11,924 nt of DNA from an uncultured Lachnospiraceae bacterium. Its GTDB lineage: Bacteria > Bacillota > Clostridia > Lachnospirales > Lachnospiraceae. Below the pieces are notes generated by a model that did no database searches, was not told the origin of the DNA, and worked only from the letters and a program-made list of their open reading frames with translations. Position 1 is the first letter of the stretch; each line of letters begins with the position of its first letter. A program made the translations under genes and the position numbers. Shown one piece after another: positions 1 through 7,263 of the stretch. The DNA is taken from positions 1 through 11,924 of the forward strand of contig CAMWWJ010000071.1 in NCBI GenBank assembly GCA_947177925.1, in the 5' to 3' direction.

Positions 1-134
1 CTTTTAGGGCGTTTCGGCTGATAGATATAGCCGATACAACGAGGCGGCCAATAAAGATACGAATCCTTTACCTTTACCTCTGCTTCTGCCAACTTTACCA
101 TAGCCTTTAAAATCTTTTCTTTTCCTTTTTTCAT
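1..134 (-). CDS. agrD: AgrD-type autoinducing peptide precursor (partial, runs off left edge)
   Basis: This is the precursor of a secreted cyclic (thio)lactone signalling peptide; AgrB would cleave it and close the ring. Forty-four codons are visible before the window ends. The N-terminal part is lysine-rich and amphipathic (MKKGKEKILKAMVKLAEAEV), followed by a Trp-Pro-Pro-Arg segment and a single Cys at residue 33. From that Cys the sequence reads CIGYI-YQPKRPK. This follows the Listeria/clostridial AgrD pattern: Cys, three residues, a hydrophobic ring-closing residue, then an aromatic-acidic/Gln-Pro-Lys-x-Pro tail. By analogy the ring would be Cys33 to Ile37. The ATG overlaps the agrB stop codon by 4 nt (ATGA at 131-134), and an AGGAGG lies inside the end of agrB, so translation is probably coupled. 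The C-terminus and stop lie outside the window. The family call rests on the motif and on position next to agrB; the exact mature peptide is not determinable here. Confidence 0.88.
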   Translation of the reverse strand, partial: MKKGKEKILKAMVKLAEAEVKVKDSYLYWPPRCIGYIYQPKRPK

Positions 135-715
135 TTCCTTACTACCTCCTGTTTTATTATTTTTGCCAGCAATAGCAATCCCGCATCCATTCCCATGCCT
201 GCTACTACATAGGAAAGAAATACCGGAATCACATCCAGCCATACAAAAAACAGAACACATATAGATATCAGTATTGTAAGCCATCTGGATGAATTTCTAC
301 ACTGCCTGATCTCCTCTTCGTCTAAGTCCAGGTTAGGGTGATTCACAGGGGAAAATGCAAATATGAGAATCCCGGATATGACAACAACGCCATACAGGAA
401 ATAATGACTGCTCATAATAAGCGGAGCTGCTGCCTTTGTAACGAATATATAAATGATAAAGGTACCCAAATAGCAATTTAACGGCTTTTTCGCATGATAT
501 CCGCCAGTCCGGCTCCTCAGTGAAAAAAAGGATGCCATAAAAAACATGGTAGGAATTAAATTATGGTTTATACAGGCTAATACCAGCAATGTGCCGTAAT
601 TCAGAATTTTTCCAAATATCACTTCAAATCCATATATATATTCTTCACTTTTCTCTCCTTCTATAAGGCCATTCAAGATCAGATAATCCGTCAGACAGCA
701 AGCCATATTGTGCAT
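131..715 (-). CDS. agrB: AgrB-family accessory gene regulator protease
   Basis: AgrB is an integral-membrane cysteine endopeptidase that removes the C-terminal tail of AgrD and forms the peptide (thio)lactone. The 194-residue product has a family-typical length and start (MHNMACCLTDYLI). The conserved catalytic pair is visible in RTGGYHAKKPLNCY: His74 and Cys81, seven residues apart as in Staphylococcus AgrB (His77/Cys84). Several hydrophobic membrane segments follow the active site. The reading frame stays open 15 codons upstream, but the ATG at 715 was chosen because AAGGAG lies 8 nt ahead of it and because family members start at this point. It overlaps agrD by 4 nt. The gene is separated from the upstream kinase by 415 nt, so it probably has its own promoter. 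Confidence 0.93.
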   Translation of the reverse strand: MHNMACCLTDYLILNGLIEGEKSEEYIYGFEVIFGKILNYGTLLVLACINHNLIPTMFFMASFFSLRSRTGGYHAKKPLNCYLGTFIIYIFVTKAAAPLIMSSHYFLYGVVVISGILIFAFSPVNHPNLDLDEEEIRQCRNSSRWLTILISICVLFFVWLDVIPVFLSYVVAGMGMDAGLLLLAKIIKQEVVRK

Positions 716-907
716 CTTATTTTCTCCTTTTCCAACATCTGTTTTTACTTTGGGCAACAATCAGGTATTTATTTTTATAATAGCTAGTAAAAAAGATAGT
801 TGACATTGCATTTTATTTTCCATTGGCTTTTTCAGCTTTATCTCTTCATTTCAACATTGCCGAATATAAATATAATATCCTCTTACACTTTTTCATCGTT
901 TACACCG

Positions 908-927
908 GCTCAGAACAAATGTTGAGC
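908..927. repeat. Short inverted repeat in the agrBD leader
   Basis: Perfect 5-bp arms GCTCA and TGAGC surround a 10-nt centre that itself contains AACA/TGTT. It could be a small hairpin in the agrBD leader or an operator dyad. The arms are short, so function is speculative. Confidence 0.3.
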
Positions 928-963
928 TGATTTTATTCCGCCTCATACCTCCTTTACTGTTAT

Positions 964-991
964 CTAATATGTATTTCTAATAGACTGTAAA
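964..991 (-). promoter_or_regulatory. Candidate sigma-A promoter for agrBD
   Basis: On the minus strand, TTTACA (-35, positions 986-991) and TATTAG (-10, positions 964-969) are separated by 16 nt. The -35 matches consensus at five of six bases and the -10 at four of six. It lies about 250 nt upstream of agrB and downstream of the candidate kinase terminator. A weak -10 would fit a promoter needing activation by the LytTR regulator. Confidence 0.35.
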
Positions 992-996
992 GCTTT

Positions 997-1016
997 GCCA
1001 ACTGCCCTTAACTATA
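997..1016 (-). promoter_or_regulatory. Candidate LytTR regulator site upstream of the agrBD promoter
   Basis: The minus strand reads TATAGTTAAGGGCAGTTGGC here, two AGTT cores 10 nt apart immediately upstream of the candidate -35. The first core resembles the AgrA half-site (ACAGTTAAG). Classical AgrA sites are two 9-bp repeats about 21 nt apart, so the spacing here is not canonical and the call is tentative. Confidence 0.25.
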
Positions 1017-1068
1017 CACGGAAAAAGATAAATTAAAATAGCTATTCCAAAAATCGACATTAAATTGC

Positions 1069-1092
1069 AAAAAACGACGGTAATTTTACCAT
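1069..1092 (-). terminator. Weak intrinsic terminator candidate after the sensor kinase
   Basis: On the minus strand ATGGTA-AAAT-TACCGT forms a short stem with one U-G pair, followed by CG and six T. It lies about 40 nt after the kinase stop codon. The stem is short and AT-rich, so termination may be partial, which would let some transcripts read into agrBD. Confidence 0.35.
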
Positions 1093-1130
1093 TATCCATA
1101 TGGCAACTCTGTCTCTGGCGTTATTCCCAA

Positions 1131-2423
1131 CTAATATTGAATGACAATGCTATGCGTAAAATAACCTCCATTACAACTGAATATATCATCTCCACCATAC
1201 TTTTCTACCACATTGCGTATATTTTCCATCCCCATTCCGTGTTCTTCCTTATTTCTCTTGGTGGTAAGAATTCTGTTTCCGGCCTGCCTGATTCCTTCTG
1301 CAGTAGGATTCTTCACGGAAATCGTAATTTTTCCGTTTTCGTCTACAAACCTCAGCTTAATCACTTTTGTTTTGTCGGCCACTTTTTCACAAGCTTCAAT
1401 TGCATTATCCAACAGGTTTGCAAGCAATGTAACCAGATCCTCGTCTTCAATGGGAATCTCTTTTAAACTGCTGACTGACAATACAATAGGTATTCCTTTA
1501 TTTTGTGCCAGCTTAAATTTCTGATTGAGCACACTGTTGACGATGATGTTATTCGTGTTTATGTAATCTATTTCCTCCGTCCAGTTTTCATTTATTCTTT
1601 TCAGATAGTCAACTGCTTTTTCATATTTTTCCGCCTCTAAAAGTCCCTGCAGGCAGCCCATATGGTTCTTAAATTCATGCACCTTTTTCCGTTGCTGCCC
1701 ATAAACGGTTTCCATATATCGATACATATCCATTTGATTTTTGGTTCTCTCCTGTGATATGCGTATTTTTTGCACTTCTTTTTCTCTAACCACCACATCC
1801 CGAATCATATAAAACACAAAAAAATTCATAAATACAAGACCGAAGGAGGCAATCAGCATTGCATGATCGGCTGGTCTTCCTTCTATGGCAAATGCCGACA
1901 TACAAATAATCGTAATCAATGGAAAGAACAAGAAACGAATCCACTCACTGTCCGGAATCAGATTAAAACCATCGTACACTTTAAATTTTCTATTTAAAAA
2001 GACAATGCATAGAAAAATGACCGTTTTACATAGCAATGCTAAAATCGTCGTTTTAATCGGGTCGTCAAACATATTTTCTGCCTGCTTCATAAAAATATTC
2101 TGTATCAGAATAAGCATGATTCTATCCACCGAAATCAGAAGCCCATAATAGCCAATGGCAGGAAAGATATTTTGTATCCTGTTTCCTTCATACTGGACAA
2201 AGGTTACTGTATATATAAGCATAATGGAAATGACTGCCTTTAAAGCATAACTCTCCATATTGAGAAAGGAAATTCCGATAAAACCTATAAATAATATGGC
2301 AAATCCTATTTTATTTTTCCATCTGCTAAAGGGATATTTCTTTTCTAAAAAAGTGTCCAGGAAAATCTTACAGCAAAGCGCCTCTACGAAAGTTACCATA
2401 ATGGTCTGCATGTAATTTATCAT
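1131..2423 (-). CDS. GHKL sensor histidine kinase, AgrC-like (HPK10 family)
   Basis: A membrane kinase that would sense the extracellular cyclic peptide and phosphorylate the adjacent response regulator. Residues 1-210 are very hydrophobic with about six membrane segments and no extracellular domain of note, as in AgrC. A linker (about 210-240) leads to the kinase core. Its H-box is VHEFKNH, with the phospho-acceptor His249; the N-box is LLANLLDNAIEACEK around Asn340; the G-box is HGMGMENI around residues 395-402. The length of 430 aa is normal for AgrC. The start ATG has AGGGAG 7 nt upstream and overlaps the stop of the response regulator (ATGA), so the two are co-translated. The AgrC role is inferred from family plus proximity to agrB/agrD; another peptide ligand cannot be excluded. 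Confidence 0.87.
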   Translation of the reverse strand: MINYMQTIMVTFVEALCCKIFLDTFLEKKYPFSRWKNKIGFAILFIGFIGISFLNMESYALKAVISIMLIYTVTFVQYEGNRIQNIFPAIGYYGLLISVDRIMLILIQNIFMKQAENMFDDPIKTTILALLCKTVIFLCIVFLNRKFKVYDGFNLIPDSEWIRFLFFPLITIICMSAFAIEGRPADHAMLIASFGLVFMNFFVFYMIRDVVVREKEVQKIRISQERTKNQMDMYRYMETVYGQQRKKVHEFKNHMGCLQGLLEAEKYEKAVDYLKRINENWTEEIDYINTNNIIVNSVLNQKFKLAQNKGIPIVLSVSSLKEIPIEDEDLVTLLANLLDNAIEACEKVADKTKVIKLRFVDENGKITISVKNPTAEGIRQAGNRILTTKRNKEEHGMGMENIRNVVEKYGGDDIFSCNGGYFTHSIVIQY

Positions 2424-3145
2424 ACTAAATCTCCCTTTATTTCGTAATATTGTTCCTTTACCTTTTGGAATTTTGCTCTTGGGACAGGCAGAAGCCTGCC
2501 GTCTTGCATCTTTACTTTATAATTACAAATATCTTCTATATACATGGCGTTTACCAAATAGCTTTTATGAATCCGCAAAAATCCATATTCTGCTAATCCT
2601 TTTTCAATATTATCCAGTTTATCATACAGGCTGTATTGTTTTTGCTTTACTGCATGAACATTGAATATCAGCTTATGCTTCTGGCTTTCAATAAAATATA
2701 TCCGGTCTACAGGCAGCGCTTTTTTCCCTTCTATAAAATTATATTTCATACGCTGTGCCTGTAAATAAAGCTTTTTAATGATTGCTTCCACGCACTCCGG
2801 CAGCATTTCTTCCAGCATGTCCTTTACCAGATAGCGGATTGCCTCCATTTTGTAGCCCTCTAATGCATAATCGATAAATGCTGTAATAAATATAAGCAGT
2901 ATATTAGGGCATTGCTCTCTTATTTTTTCTGCCACCTTCAGTCCATTTATATCAGGCATATTGATATCCAGAAAGATTGCCTGATACCGGGTGACCGCTT
3001 CACTATCTGCAAGGAGAGTTTCCCCGGATGAATAAGTATCCAGCTTAAAAATGCTGATTCCCTGTTGAAGCAATTGTTCTTGAAGCAGTTTTTCTATTTT
3101 TTCCAAATAATATTGTTCATCATCGCATATTGCAATATGAAGCAT
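2420..3145 (-). CDS. LytTR-family response regulator, AgrA-like
   Basis: A two-domain DNA-binding response regulator of 241 aa. The receiver domain (about 1-120) shows the acidic pair Asp8/Asp9 (AICDDE), phospho-acceptor Asp60 in IFLDINMP, Thr88 in FITA, and Lys108 in RYLVK. The LytTR DNA-binding domain (about 135-236) contains YFIESQKHKL, FLRIHKSYLVN and the closing LPVPRAKF, all typical of AgrA/VirR-type regulators. The ATG at 3145 is preceded by GGGAGG at 7 nt; an in-frame GTG six codons upstream lies at or ahead of that site and is less likely. It is the first gene of a two-gene unit with the kinase, with a consensus -10 promoter about 60 nt upstream. In most agr loci the regulator comes last, so its position here is reversed. 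Confidence 0.9.
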   Translation of the reverse strand: MLHIAICDDEQYYLEKIEKLLQEQLLQQGISIFKLDTYSSGETLLADSEAVTRYQAIFLDINMPDINGLKVAEKIREQCPNILLIFITAFIDYALEGYKMEAIRYLVKDMLEEMLPECVEAIIKKLYLQAQRMKYNFIEGKKALPVDRIYFIESQKHKLIFNVHAVKQKQYSLYDKLDNIEKGLAEYGFLRIHKSYLVNAMYIEDICNYKVKMQDGRLLPVPRAKFQKVKEQYYEIKGDLV

Positions 3146-3206
3146 AGCTTTCCCTCCCGGCACAAGAAACTATAGCCTTTGCTTAAATATTTAATTACAT
3201 TATAAT

Positions 3207-3235
3207 ATTATACTTTATCTTTAGTTTGTCTGCAA
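3207..3235 (-). promoter_or_regulatory. Sigma-A promoter for the regulator-kinase unit
   Basis: On the minus strand TTGCAG (3230-3235) and a perfect TATAAT (3207-3212) are separated by 17 nt. The -35 is weak and the -10 exact. It lies about 60 nt before the regulator start. Confidence 0.6.
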
Positions 3236-3277
3236 TATGAACACTGGAAAATTCCATAATGGCAAGAATATTTTAAC

Positions 3278-3312
3278 AAAAAAAGACAGTCAATTACCCG
3301 ACTGTCTTTTTT
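3278..3312. terminator. Bidirectional intrinsic terminator
   Basis: GACAGTC (3285-3291) and GACTGTC (3300-3306) pair perfectly around an 8-nt loop and are flanked by A7 on one side and T6 on the other. On the minus strand it ends the deacetylase-like transcript, about 60 nt after its stop codon, and insulates it from the agr-like unit. Confidence 0.9.
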
Positions 3313-3371
3313 GTTTTCATGCTTCCTGCATCTGGAGCTGCAAAAATCCATTGTATACATTCTTCCCGCTA

Positions 3372-4805
3372 CTACAACGGCGGCACTGGTGGACGCAATG
3401 GGTCTATGATCTTGGATGCGTCAAATAAATCTGCCACGTTATCCTGCTGTCCAATAGCATTATAGTAAATACGGAAACCATCCAGGTTCCTTCTTCCCTG
3501 ACGCAGATAATCCTTACCAAACCAGGTCCTGTACTGGCCCGCATCCACATTGCAAAAAATACTATAGCCCTGCTCTCTTAAATATTGATACTTCCCATTA
3601 GCTTCATTATAATTCCCCCATATACCAAGATCCTGACCATGGGCGAAAATAATTGTATCGGTTTTCCCTACTAACGGTTCCACATTTTCATGCCATTTTT
3701 GTGTATCTGCCATAACCTGCGCTAAATCCGCATCTCCAATCCTTATATGGCCCCATGTATGGCTGGCGAATTCCCAGCCGTCCTCCTTCATGGCCTTAGC
3801 AACTTTTCTGGCTTCTGCCCTCTCTTTCTCTATATCAAAGTCCGGGTGTGCCTTAAGCCAGTTCTTCTTGGCATGGCTTATGTCACCATTAATATCCAGA
3901 TAACTGTTATCCGTACGGTATCCAAGAATCCCATTATAGCCGGTAAGGGCAATGGTACCTTTTGCTCCCCGGTAGGAAGCATCCGGATGTTCTTCGATAA
4001 ATGCATCCAAAAGCGGCACCACATCATAAGCTCCCGTTACAATAGTTCCATCTTCCTGTATGTATTCACAAATTGGCTTTCCGTTTTCATCCAAAATCAT
4101 TTTTGCCGCATATCCATAATTGTCATAGCTGTGATAATAACACAAATCATCCTGTGACAATACATAGGCCTTTTTGCCCGGAGGCAGCATAATTGTTGCA
4201 GGCTGATACACAATGCTTCCGTTTTCATCAGTACTGACATCAATCAAATCATGGAGACCTACAATAACATATCCCCTGTCATACATTTCTTGTGTAATCT
4301 TCTTAAACTCATCTATAGTAGTCATCCACTGGTTATTTCCCACCGCCTGAAAATTTGTATCCTGATTGGCAAAGGCGCGTCTAGGATCCACTACCAGTGT
4401 ATGATAAAATACATGGGTTACTTCATTTATATTTACCGGCACGCAAGATGCTTTTGCAAACTCATATATGTTCATTTTTACCTGAAGCTCTATATCCGTC
4501 TCATATCCTTCTATTTCCCGGATTCGGTTAATGGCACCGTCATAATCATAAGCTGCTGCCAGACGCTCCGCCTGTTCAACCGCTTCCCTGCGGTCTTGGG
4601 ATATTAGCTCTGTATTATAAGTATTCTGGGAAACAGAATTTTTCCAAGCCTCCACAACAGCTCCCCTTTCATCTATCCGGAGCCCTTTTTCCAACAAACA
4701 TGCCAGCCCAAAAAGAAAAGCTGCGCCCACTATGGTGATAGTGGCAGCTTTCACCGCAATCTGTACTTTATTCCCCTTTTTTTTCTTTTTCTTATGCTTT
4801 TTCAT
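3372..4805 (-). CDS. Membrane-anchored polysaccharide-deacetylase-fold protein (NodB/CE4-like)
   Basis: A probable cell-surface enzyme or binding protein of the CE4 carbohydrate esterase fold, which usually removes acetyl groups from peptidoglycan or surface glycans. A Lys-rich tail (residues 2-10) precedes one membrane segment (about 16-38); the rest should face outside. A helical segment (about 60-120) leads to the catalytic-fold region from about 128. The first CE4 motif, normally TFDDG, reads LSQDDLCYY, retaining Asp219 and Asp220. The second motif SHTWGH (348-353) keeps the metal-binding His349 and His353. IIFAHG (385-390) and a Pro-rich end (PLRPPVPPL) follow. The first motif is atypical and there is an insertion between the motifs, so activity and substrate are uncertain. 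The ATG was preferred over an in-frame TTG two codons upstream; only a modest AAGAG lies 9 nt ahead of the ATG, whereas GGAGG lies 12 nt ahead of the TTG. It has its own promoter and terminator. Confidence 0.78.
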   Translation of the reverse strand: MKKHKKKKKKGNKVQIAVKAATITIVGAAFLFGLACLLEKGLRIDERGAVVEAWKNSVSQNTYNTELISQDRREAVEQAERLAAAYDYDGAINRIREIEGYETDIELQVKMNIYEFAKASCVPVNINEVTHVFYHTLVVDPRRAFANQDTNFQAVGNNQWMTTIDEFKKITQEMYDRGYVIVGLHDLIDVSTDENGSIVYQPATIMLPPGKKAYVLSQDDLCYYHSYDNYGYAAKMILDENGKPICEYIQEDGTIVTGAYDVVPLLDAFIEEHPDASYRGAKGTIALTGYNGILGYRTDNSYLDINGDISHAKKNWLKAHPDFDIEKERAEARKVAKAMKEDGWEFASHTWGHIRIGDADLAQVMADTQKWHENVEPLVGKTDTIIFAHGQDLGIWGNYNEANGKYQYLREQGYSIFCNVDAGQYRTWFGKDYLRQGRRNLDGFRIYYNAIGQQDNVADLFDASKIIDPLRPPVPPL

Positions 4806-4867
4806 TCTCAATCACTCTTCATTCCTCCATAAGCTGTCACCACAAGCAAACTTCTTATCTTTATTCT

Positions 4868-4897
4868 ATCATATGCTGATTCAATTGTACCATTCAA
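4868..4897 (-). promoter_or_regulatory. Candidate sigma-A promoter for the deacetylase-like gene
   Basis: On the minus strand TTGAAT (4892-4897) and TATGAT (4868-4873) are spaced 18 nt apart, about 65 nt before the start codon. This is the only good match between the upstream terminator and the gene. Confidence 0.45.
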
Positions 4898-4959
4898 ATT
4901 GTGTTATTAAAAGTAAATAATTCTTTTATGCAGTTATTTCCAAATATTTAACGGCTCAT

Positions 4960-4995
4960 AAAAGAAAGGCGACCAGCTTTTCACAGTTGGTCACC
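4960..4995 (-). terminator. Intrinsic terminator of the CapA-like gene
   Basis: On the minus strand GGTGACCA pairs with TGGTCGCC (one G-U pair) across a 12-nt loop and is followed by TTTCTTTT. It begins within 10 nt of the CapA-like stop codon. On the plus strand the same hairpin is followed by TTTTT, so it may work both ways. Confidence 0.8.
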
Positions 4996-5003
4996 TTTTT
5001 CTC

Positions 5004-6332
5004 CTACCACTTTACCGTCCCGTCATCTTCAATTCTCACATTCTGCGAAATCCCTCTCATATACTCCATAATCTGACTCCTATCCTCCCCTGCAGCTAAA
5101 AATGTCCTGCAGCCTTCCGTTTTTGCCGGAATAAACTGAAAGGATTTCAGCCCCTGCTTATTCACTGCCACCTTTACGATGCAGGAGTTCAGATTTTTGG
5201 AGTTGAACCAGAAGTTTCCTACGCTATAAATAACCGGCACGTTTTTCACTATGTCTATTCCCTGAAGACAATGGGTATGACCACCGATAATCACATCCGC
5301 TCCTGCTTCTGCAATCAACGGTGCCTGATAAGTCTGAGCCCAATCCAGTTCATCTGTATTTTCTGTTCCCCAATGTATATAAGCCACTACAAAATCGCTG
5401 TTTGACTTGGCTTCCTTTATTTTTTCCAGCAGATGATCCAGTTGGTTTCCCCAACACCTGAATACCCCCGGACTATTTTCTGTCGCTCCTTTTGTATCGG
5501 GATTTTCCAGCCTTTCCACCTGTGTGGCAGATACAAATGCAATCTTAATGTCATTACAAATAAAATAAACCGGCTTTCCGGCTTCCTCCAGATTTCTTCC
5601 AGCGCCTACATATGGCATTTGGGCATTTTCAATGGTTTCCAGAGTATCCAACAAGGAAATTTCTCCATAATCATAGGCATGATTATTGGCTAAAGATACA
5701 ATATCCACTCCCATATCTTTAAGAAGCTTTACATTTTCCGGATTGCTTCTGAATGTAAATGCTTTTTCAGGAATAGGTTCCCCTCTTGTGGTATAGGTAA
5801 ATTCATTATTTACCATAAAAATATCTGCTTCTGTCATTTCCTTATACAAATCCTCTGACAGACACTTTGTAATATCTCCTCCTCTTTGAGATAAGTAATA
5901 CATATTGGAATAGCTTTCATCGAAACACACGTCCCCGGCAAATGCAAGAACAACCTCCTCTTCATTTACCGCTTCTTTCGCATAAATCCTCTCTGCCTTC
6001 ATCCGTTCCGGATCTGCCAGAATTTCCCCGTATTTTCCTTCGTATTGGGCTGCTTCCCCTGCCTGCAGTTGGGGATTACTGCTGCCCTGAGGCTCTTCCT
6101 TCTCTTCCTTAGGAGGAACTACTTCGTTTACCAGCCTGCTTTCGTCTATTTCTGTTCCAGTCTTTTCCCTGCCCCTTCCTTCTTCCTCCTGCTTTAGTGT
6201 TTCCGTGATTTCCCGCCCGGCTCCTTTATTTTTATAAATCCATACTGCTGCAAGCACTACTGCCCCGAAAAGCAATACTGCCAATAATGCTATTGCAAAA
6301 ATTCCCGCCTGCCTTCTGCCTTTTCTTTTCAT
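5004..6332 (-). CDS. CapA family protein (PGA-capsule-type, membrane-anchored)
   Basis: A 442-aa protein of the CapA/PgsA family, whose members have a metallophosphoesterase-like fold and take part in poly-gamma-glutamate or other surface polymer production. A basic N-terminus (MKRKGRRQ) precedes one membrane segment (about 11-33), then a charged low-complexity linker (about 40-95) and the CapA domain (about 126-380). Visible motifs are FAGDV (131-135), MVNNEF (173-178), SLANNHAYDYG (213-223), YIHWGTE (318-324) and IIGGHTHCLQG (348-358), followed by YSVGNFWFNS. No capB/capC or pgs genes are adjacent, so the actual polymer is unknown; orphan CapA proteins are common in Clostridia. The ATG at 6332 was chosen because a G-rich ribosome site (AGGGGGG) lies just upstream; the in-frame ATG seven codons earlier has none. 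It has its own promoter and terminator. Confidence 0.87.
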   Translation of the reverse strand: MKRKGRRQAGIFAIALLAVLLFGAVVLAAVWIYKNKGAGREITETLKQEEEGRGREKTGTEIDESRLVNEVVPPKEEKEEPQGSSNPQLQAGEAAQYEGKYGEILADPERMKAERIYAKEAVNEEEVVLAFAGDVCFDESYSNMYYLSQRGGDITKCLSEDLYKEMTEADIFMVNNEFTYTTRGEPIPEKAFTFRSNPENVKLLKDMGVDIVSLANNHAYDYGEISLLDTLETIENAQMPYVGAGRNLEEAGKPVYFICNDIKIAFVSATQVERLENPDTKGATENSPGVFRCWGNQLDHLLEKIKEAKSNSDFVVAYIHWGTENTDELDWAQTYQAPLIAEAGADVIIGGHTHCLQGIDIVKNVPVIYSVGNFWFNSKNLNSCIVKVAVNKQGLKSFQFIPAKTEGCRTFLAAGEDRSQIMEYMRGISQNVRIEDDGTVKW

Positions 6333-6373
6333 TCCATCCCCCCCTGATTCCATGGTTGCTTTATTCTGCTTTT

Positions 6374-6402
6374 ATCATGCCACATTTCCCCACTTATGTA
6401 AA
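6374..6402 (-). promoter_or_regulatory. Candidate sigma-A promoter for the CapA-like gene
   Basis: On the minus strand TTTACA (6397-6402) and CATGAT (6374-6379) are 17 nt apart, about 40 nt upstream of the start codon. The -35 matches consensus at five of six positions and the -10 at four. Confidence 0.45.
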
Positions 6403-6494
6403 CCCTATTCTATCGACAACCATGCTTACAATATGGAAATACCTGTATTCCTATGGTTTGCACACTTGAGAGGCTCCCCCGCTAAATTGTAACG

Positions 6495-6523
6495 CAAAAA
6501 GAGCACAGCCTCTGCCATGCTCT
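6495..6523 (-). terminator. Strong intrinsic terminator closing the rpmG-rplA operon
   Basis: On the minus strand AGAGCATGGC pairs with GCTGTGCTCT (10 bp including two G-U pairs) around a 4-nt AGAG loop and is followed directly by TTTTT. It lies about 35 nt after the rplA stop codon, so transcription ends here and does not continue into rplJ-rplL. Confidence 0.9.
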
Positions 6524-6556
6524 CTTTATTATTCTTAAATAATCTATTTTTACAAA

Positions 6557-7246
6557 TTAGTATTTTGCTGTGCTGACTCTGACACCAGGTCCCATTGTAG
6601 ATGTAAGAGTAATGCTCTTTAAATACTGTCCCTTTAATGTGCTTGGTTTTGCCTTTACGATAGCTTCCATTAAAGCATCAAAGTTCTGTTGTAATTTTTC
6701 TTCTGAGAAAGAAGCTTTACCAACAGGAACATGGATGATGTTTGACTTATCAAGTCTGTATTCAATCTTACCTGCTTTAATATCATTAACGGCTTTCGTA
6801 ACATCCATTGTAACTGTTCCGGCTTTTGGGTTAGGCATTAAGCCTTTTGGTCCAAGTACCTTACCAAGACGTCCTACAACACCCATCATATCTGGTGTAG
6901 CAACTACTACATCAAAATCCAGCCAGCCATCATTCTGAATCTTTGGAATCAATTCATCGCCGCCTACAAAATCTGCGCCTGCTGCCTCTGCTTCATTTAC
7001 CTTATCGCCTTTTGCAAACACTAAAACCTTTACAGCCTTACCTGTACCGTTTGGCAGTACAACTGCACCACGAACCTGTTGTTCTGCATGACGTCCGTCA
7101 CAGCCTGTTCGAATGTGAACTTCGATTGTCTCATCAAATTTTGCTGTAGCTGATTTCTTAGCTAAAGAAATTGCTTCTGCTGCTTCGTATTGAACTGCAC
7201 GATCAATCAGCTTGGCAGCTTCATTATATTTTTTACCATGTTTCAT
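6557..7246 (-). CDS. rplA: 50S ribosomal protein L1
   Basis: L1 binds the mobile stalk of 23S rRNA near the E site and in many bacteria also represses its own mRNA. The 229-aa product has normal length. It carries the family stretch ATPDMMGVVGRLGKVLGP followed by KGLMPNPKAGTVT, and the C-terminal KGQYLKSITLTSTMGPGVRV. The ATG at 7246 is preceded by AAGGAGG at 10 nt; the frame is open further upstream, but that stretch overlaps the regulatory hairpin at 7264-7294 and is not part of the protein. It is the last gene of the operon, 81 nt after rplK, with an L1-stalk-like hairpin between them. Confidence 0.98.
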   Translation of the reverse strand: MKHGKKYNEAAKLIDRAVQYEAAEAISLAKKSATAKFDETIEVHIRTGCDGRHAEQQVRGAVVLPNGTGKAVKVLVFAKGDKVNEAEAAGADFVGGDELIPKIQNDGWLDFDVVVATPDMMGVVGRLGKVLGPKGLMPNPKAGTVTMDVTKAVNDIKAGKIEYRLDKSNIIHVPVGKASFSEEKLQQNFDALMEAIVKAKPSTLKGQYLKSITLTSTMGPGVRVSTAKY

Positions 7247-7263
7247 TTTGTTTTTACCTCCTT

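Larger units (their letters stand above)
716..1130. other. Intergenic region between the sensor kinase and agrB
   Basis: This 415-nt AT-rich stretch holds no convincing gene. Read on the minus strand it contains, in order, a weak terminator candidate after the kinase gene (1069-1092), tandem AGTT motifs (997-1016), a candidate promoter (964-991), an isolated AAAGGAGG at about 948-955 with no properly spaced start codon, a 5-bp GCTCA/TGAGC inverted repeat (908-927), and a long leader before agrB. This is the expected position of the control region for agrBD. Confidence 0.6.

Noticed and set aside
846..896. Sixteen-codon minus-strand frame starting MKKCKR, considered as a second signalling peptide
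   Set aside because: It lacks a ribosome binding site and an AgrD-type tail after the Cys.
903..955. Perfect AAAGGAGG on the minus strand with an ATG close behind (17-codon frame) in the agr intergenic region
   Set aside because: Only one base separates GGAGG from the ATG and the encoded peptide resembles nothing; no other start codon lies at a workable distance.
1065..1466. Plus-strand open frames opposite the kinase gene
   Set aside because: They lie antisense to clear GHKL kinase motifs, have no ribosome sites and no family features.
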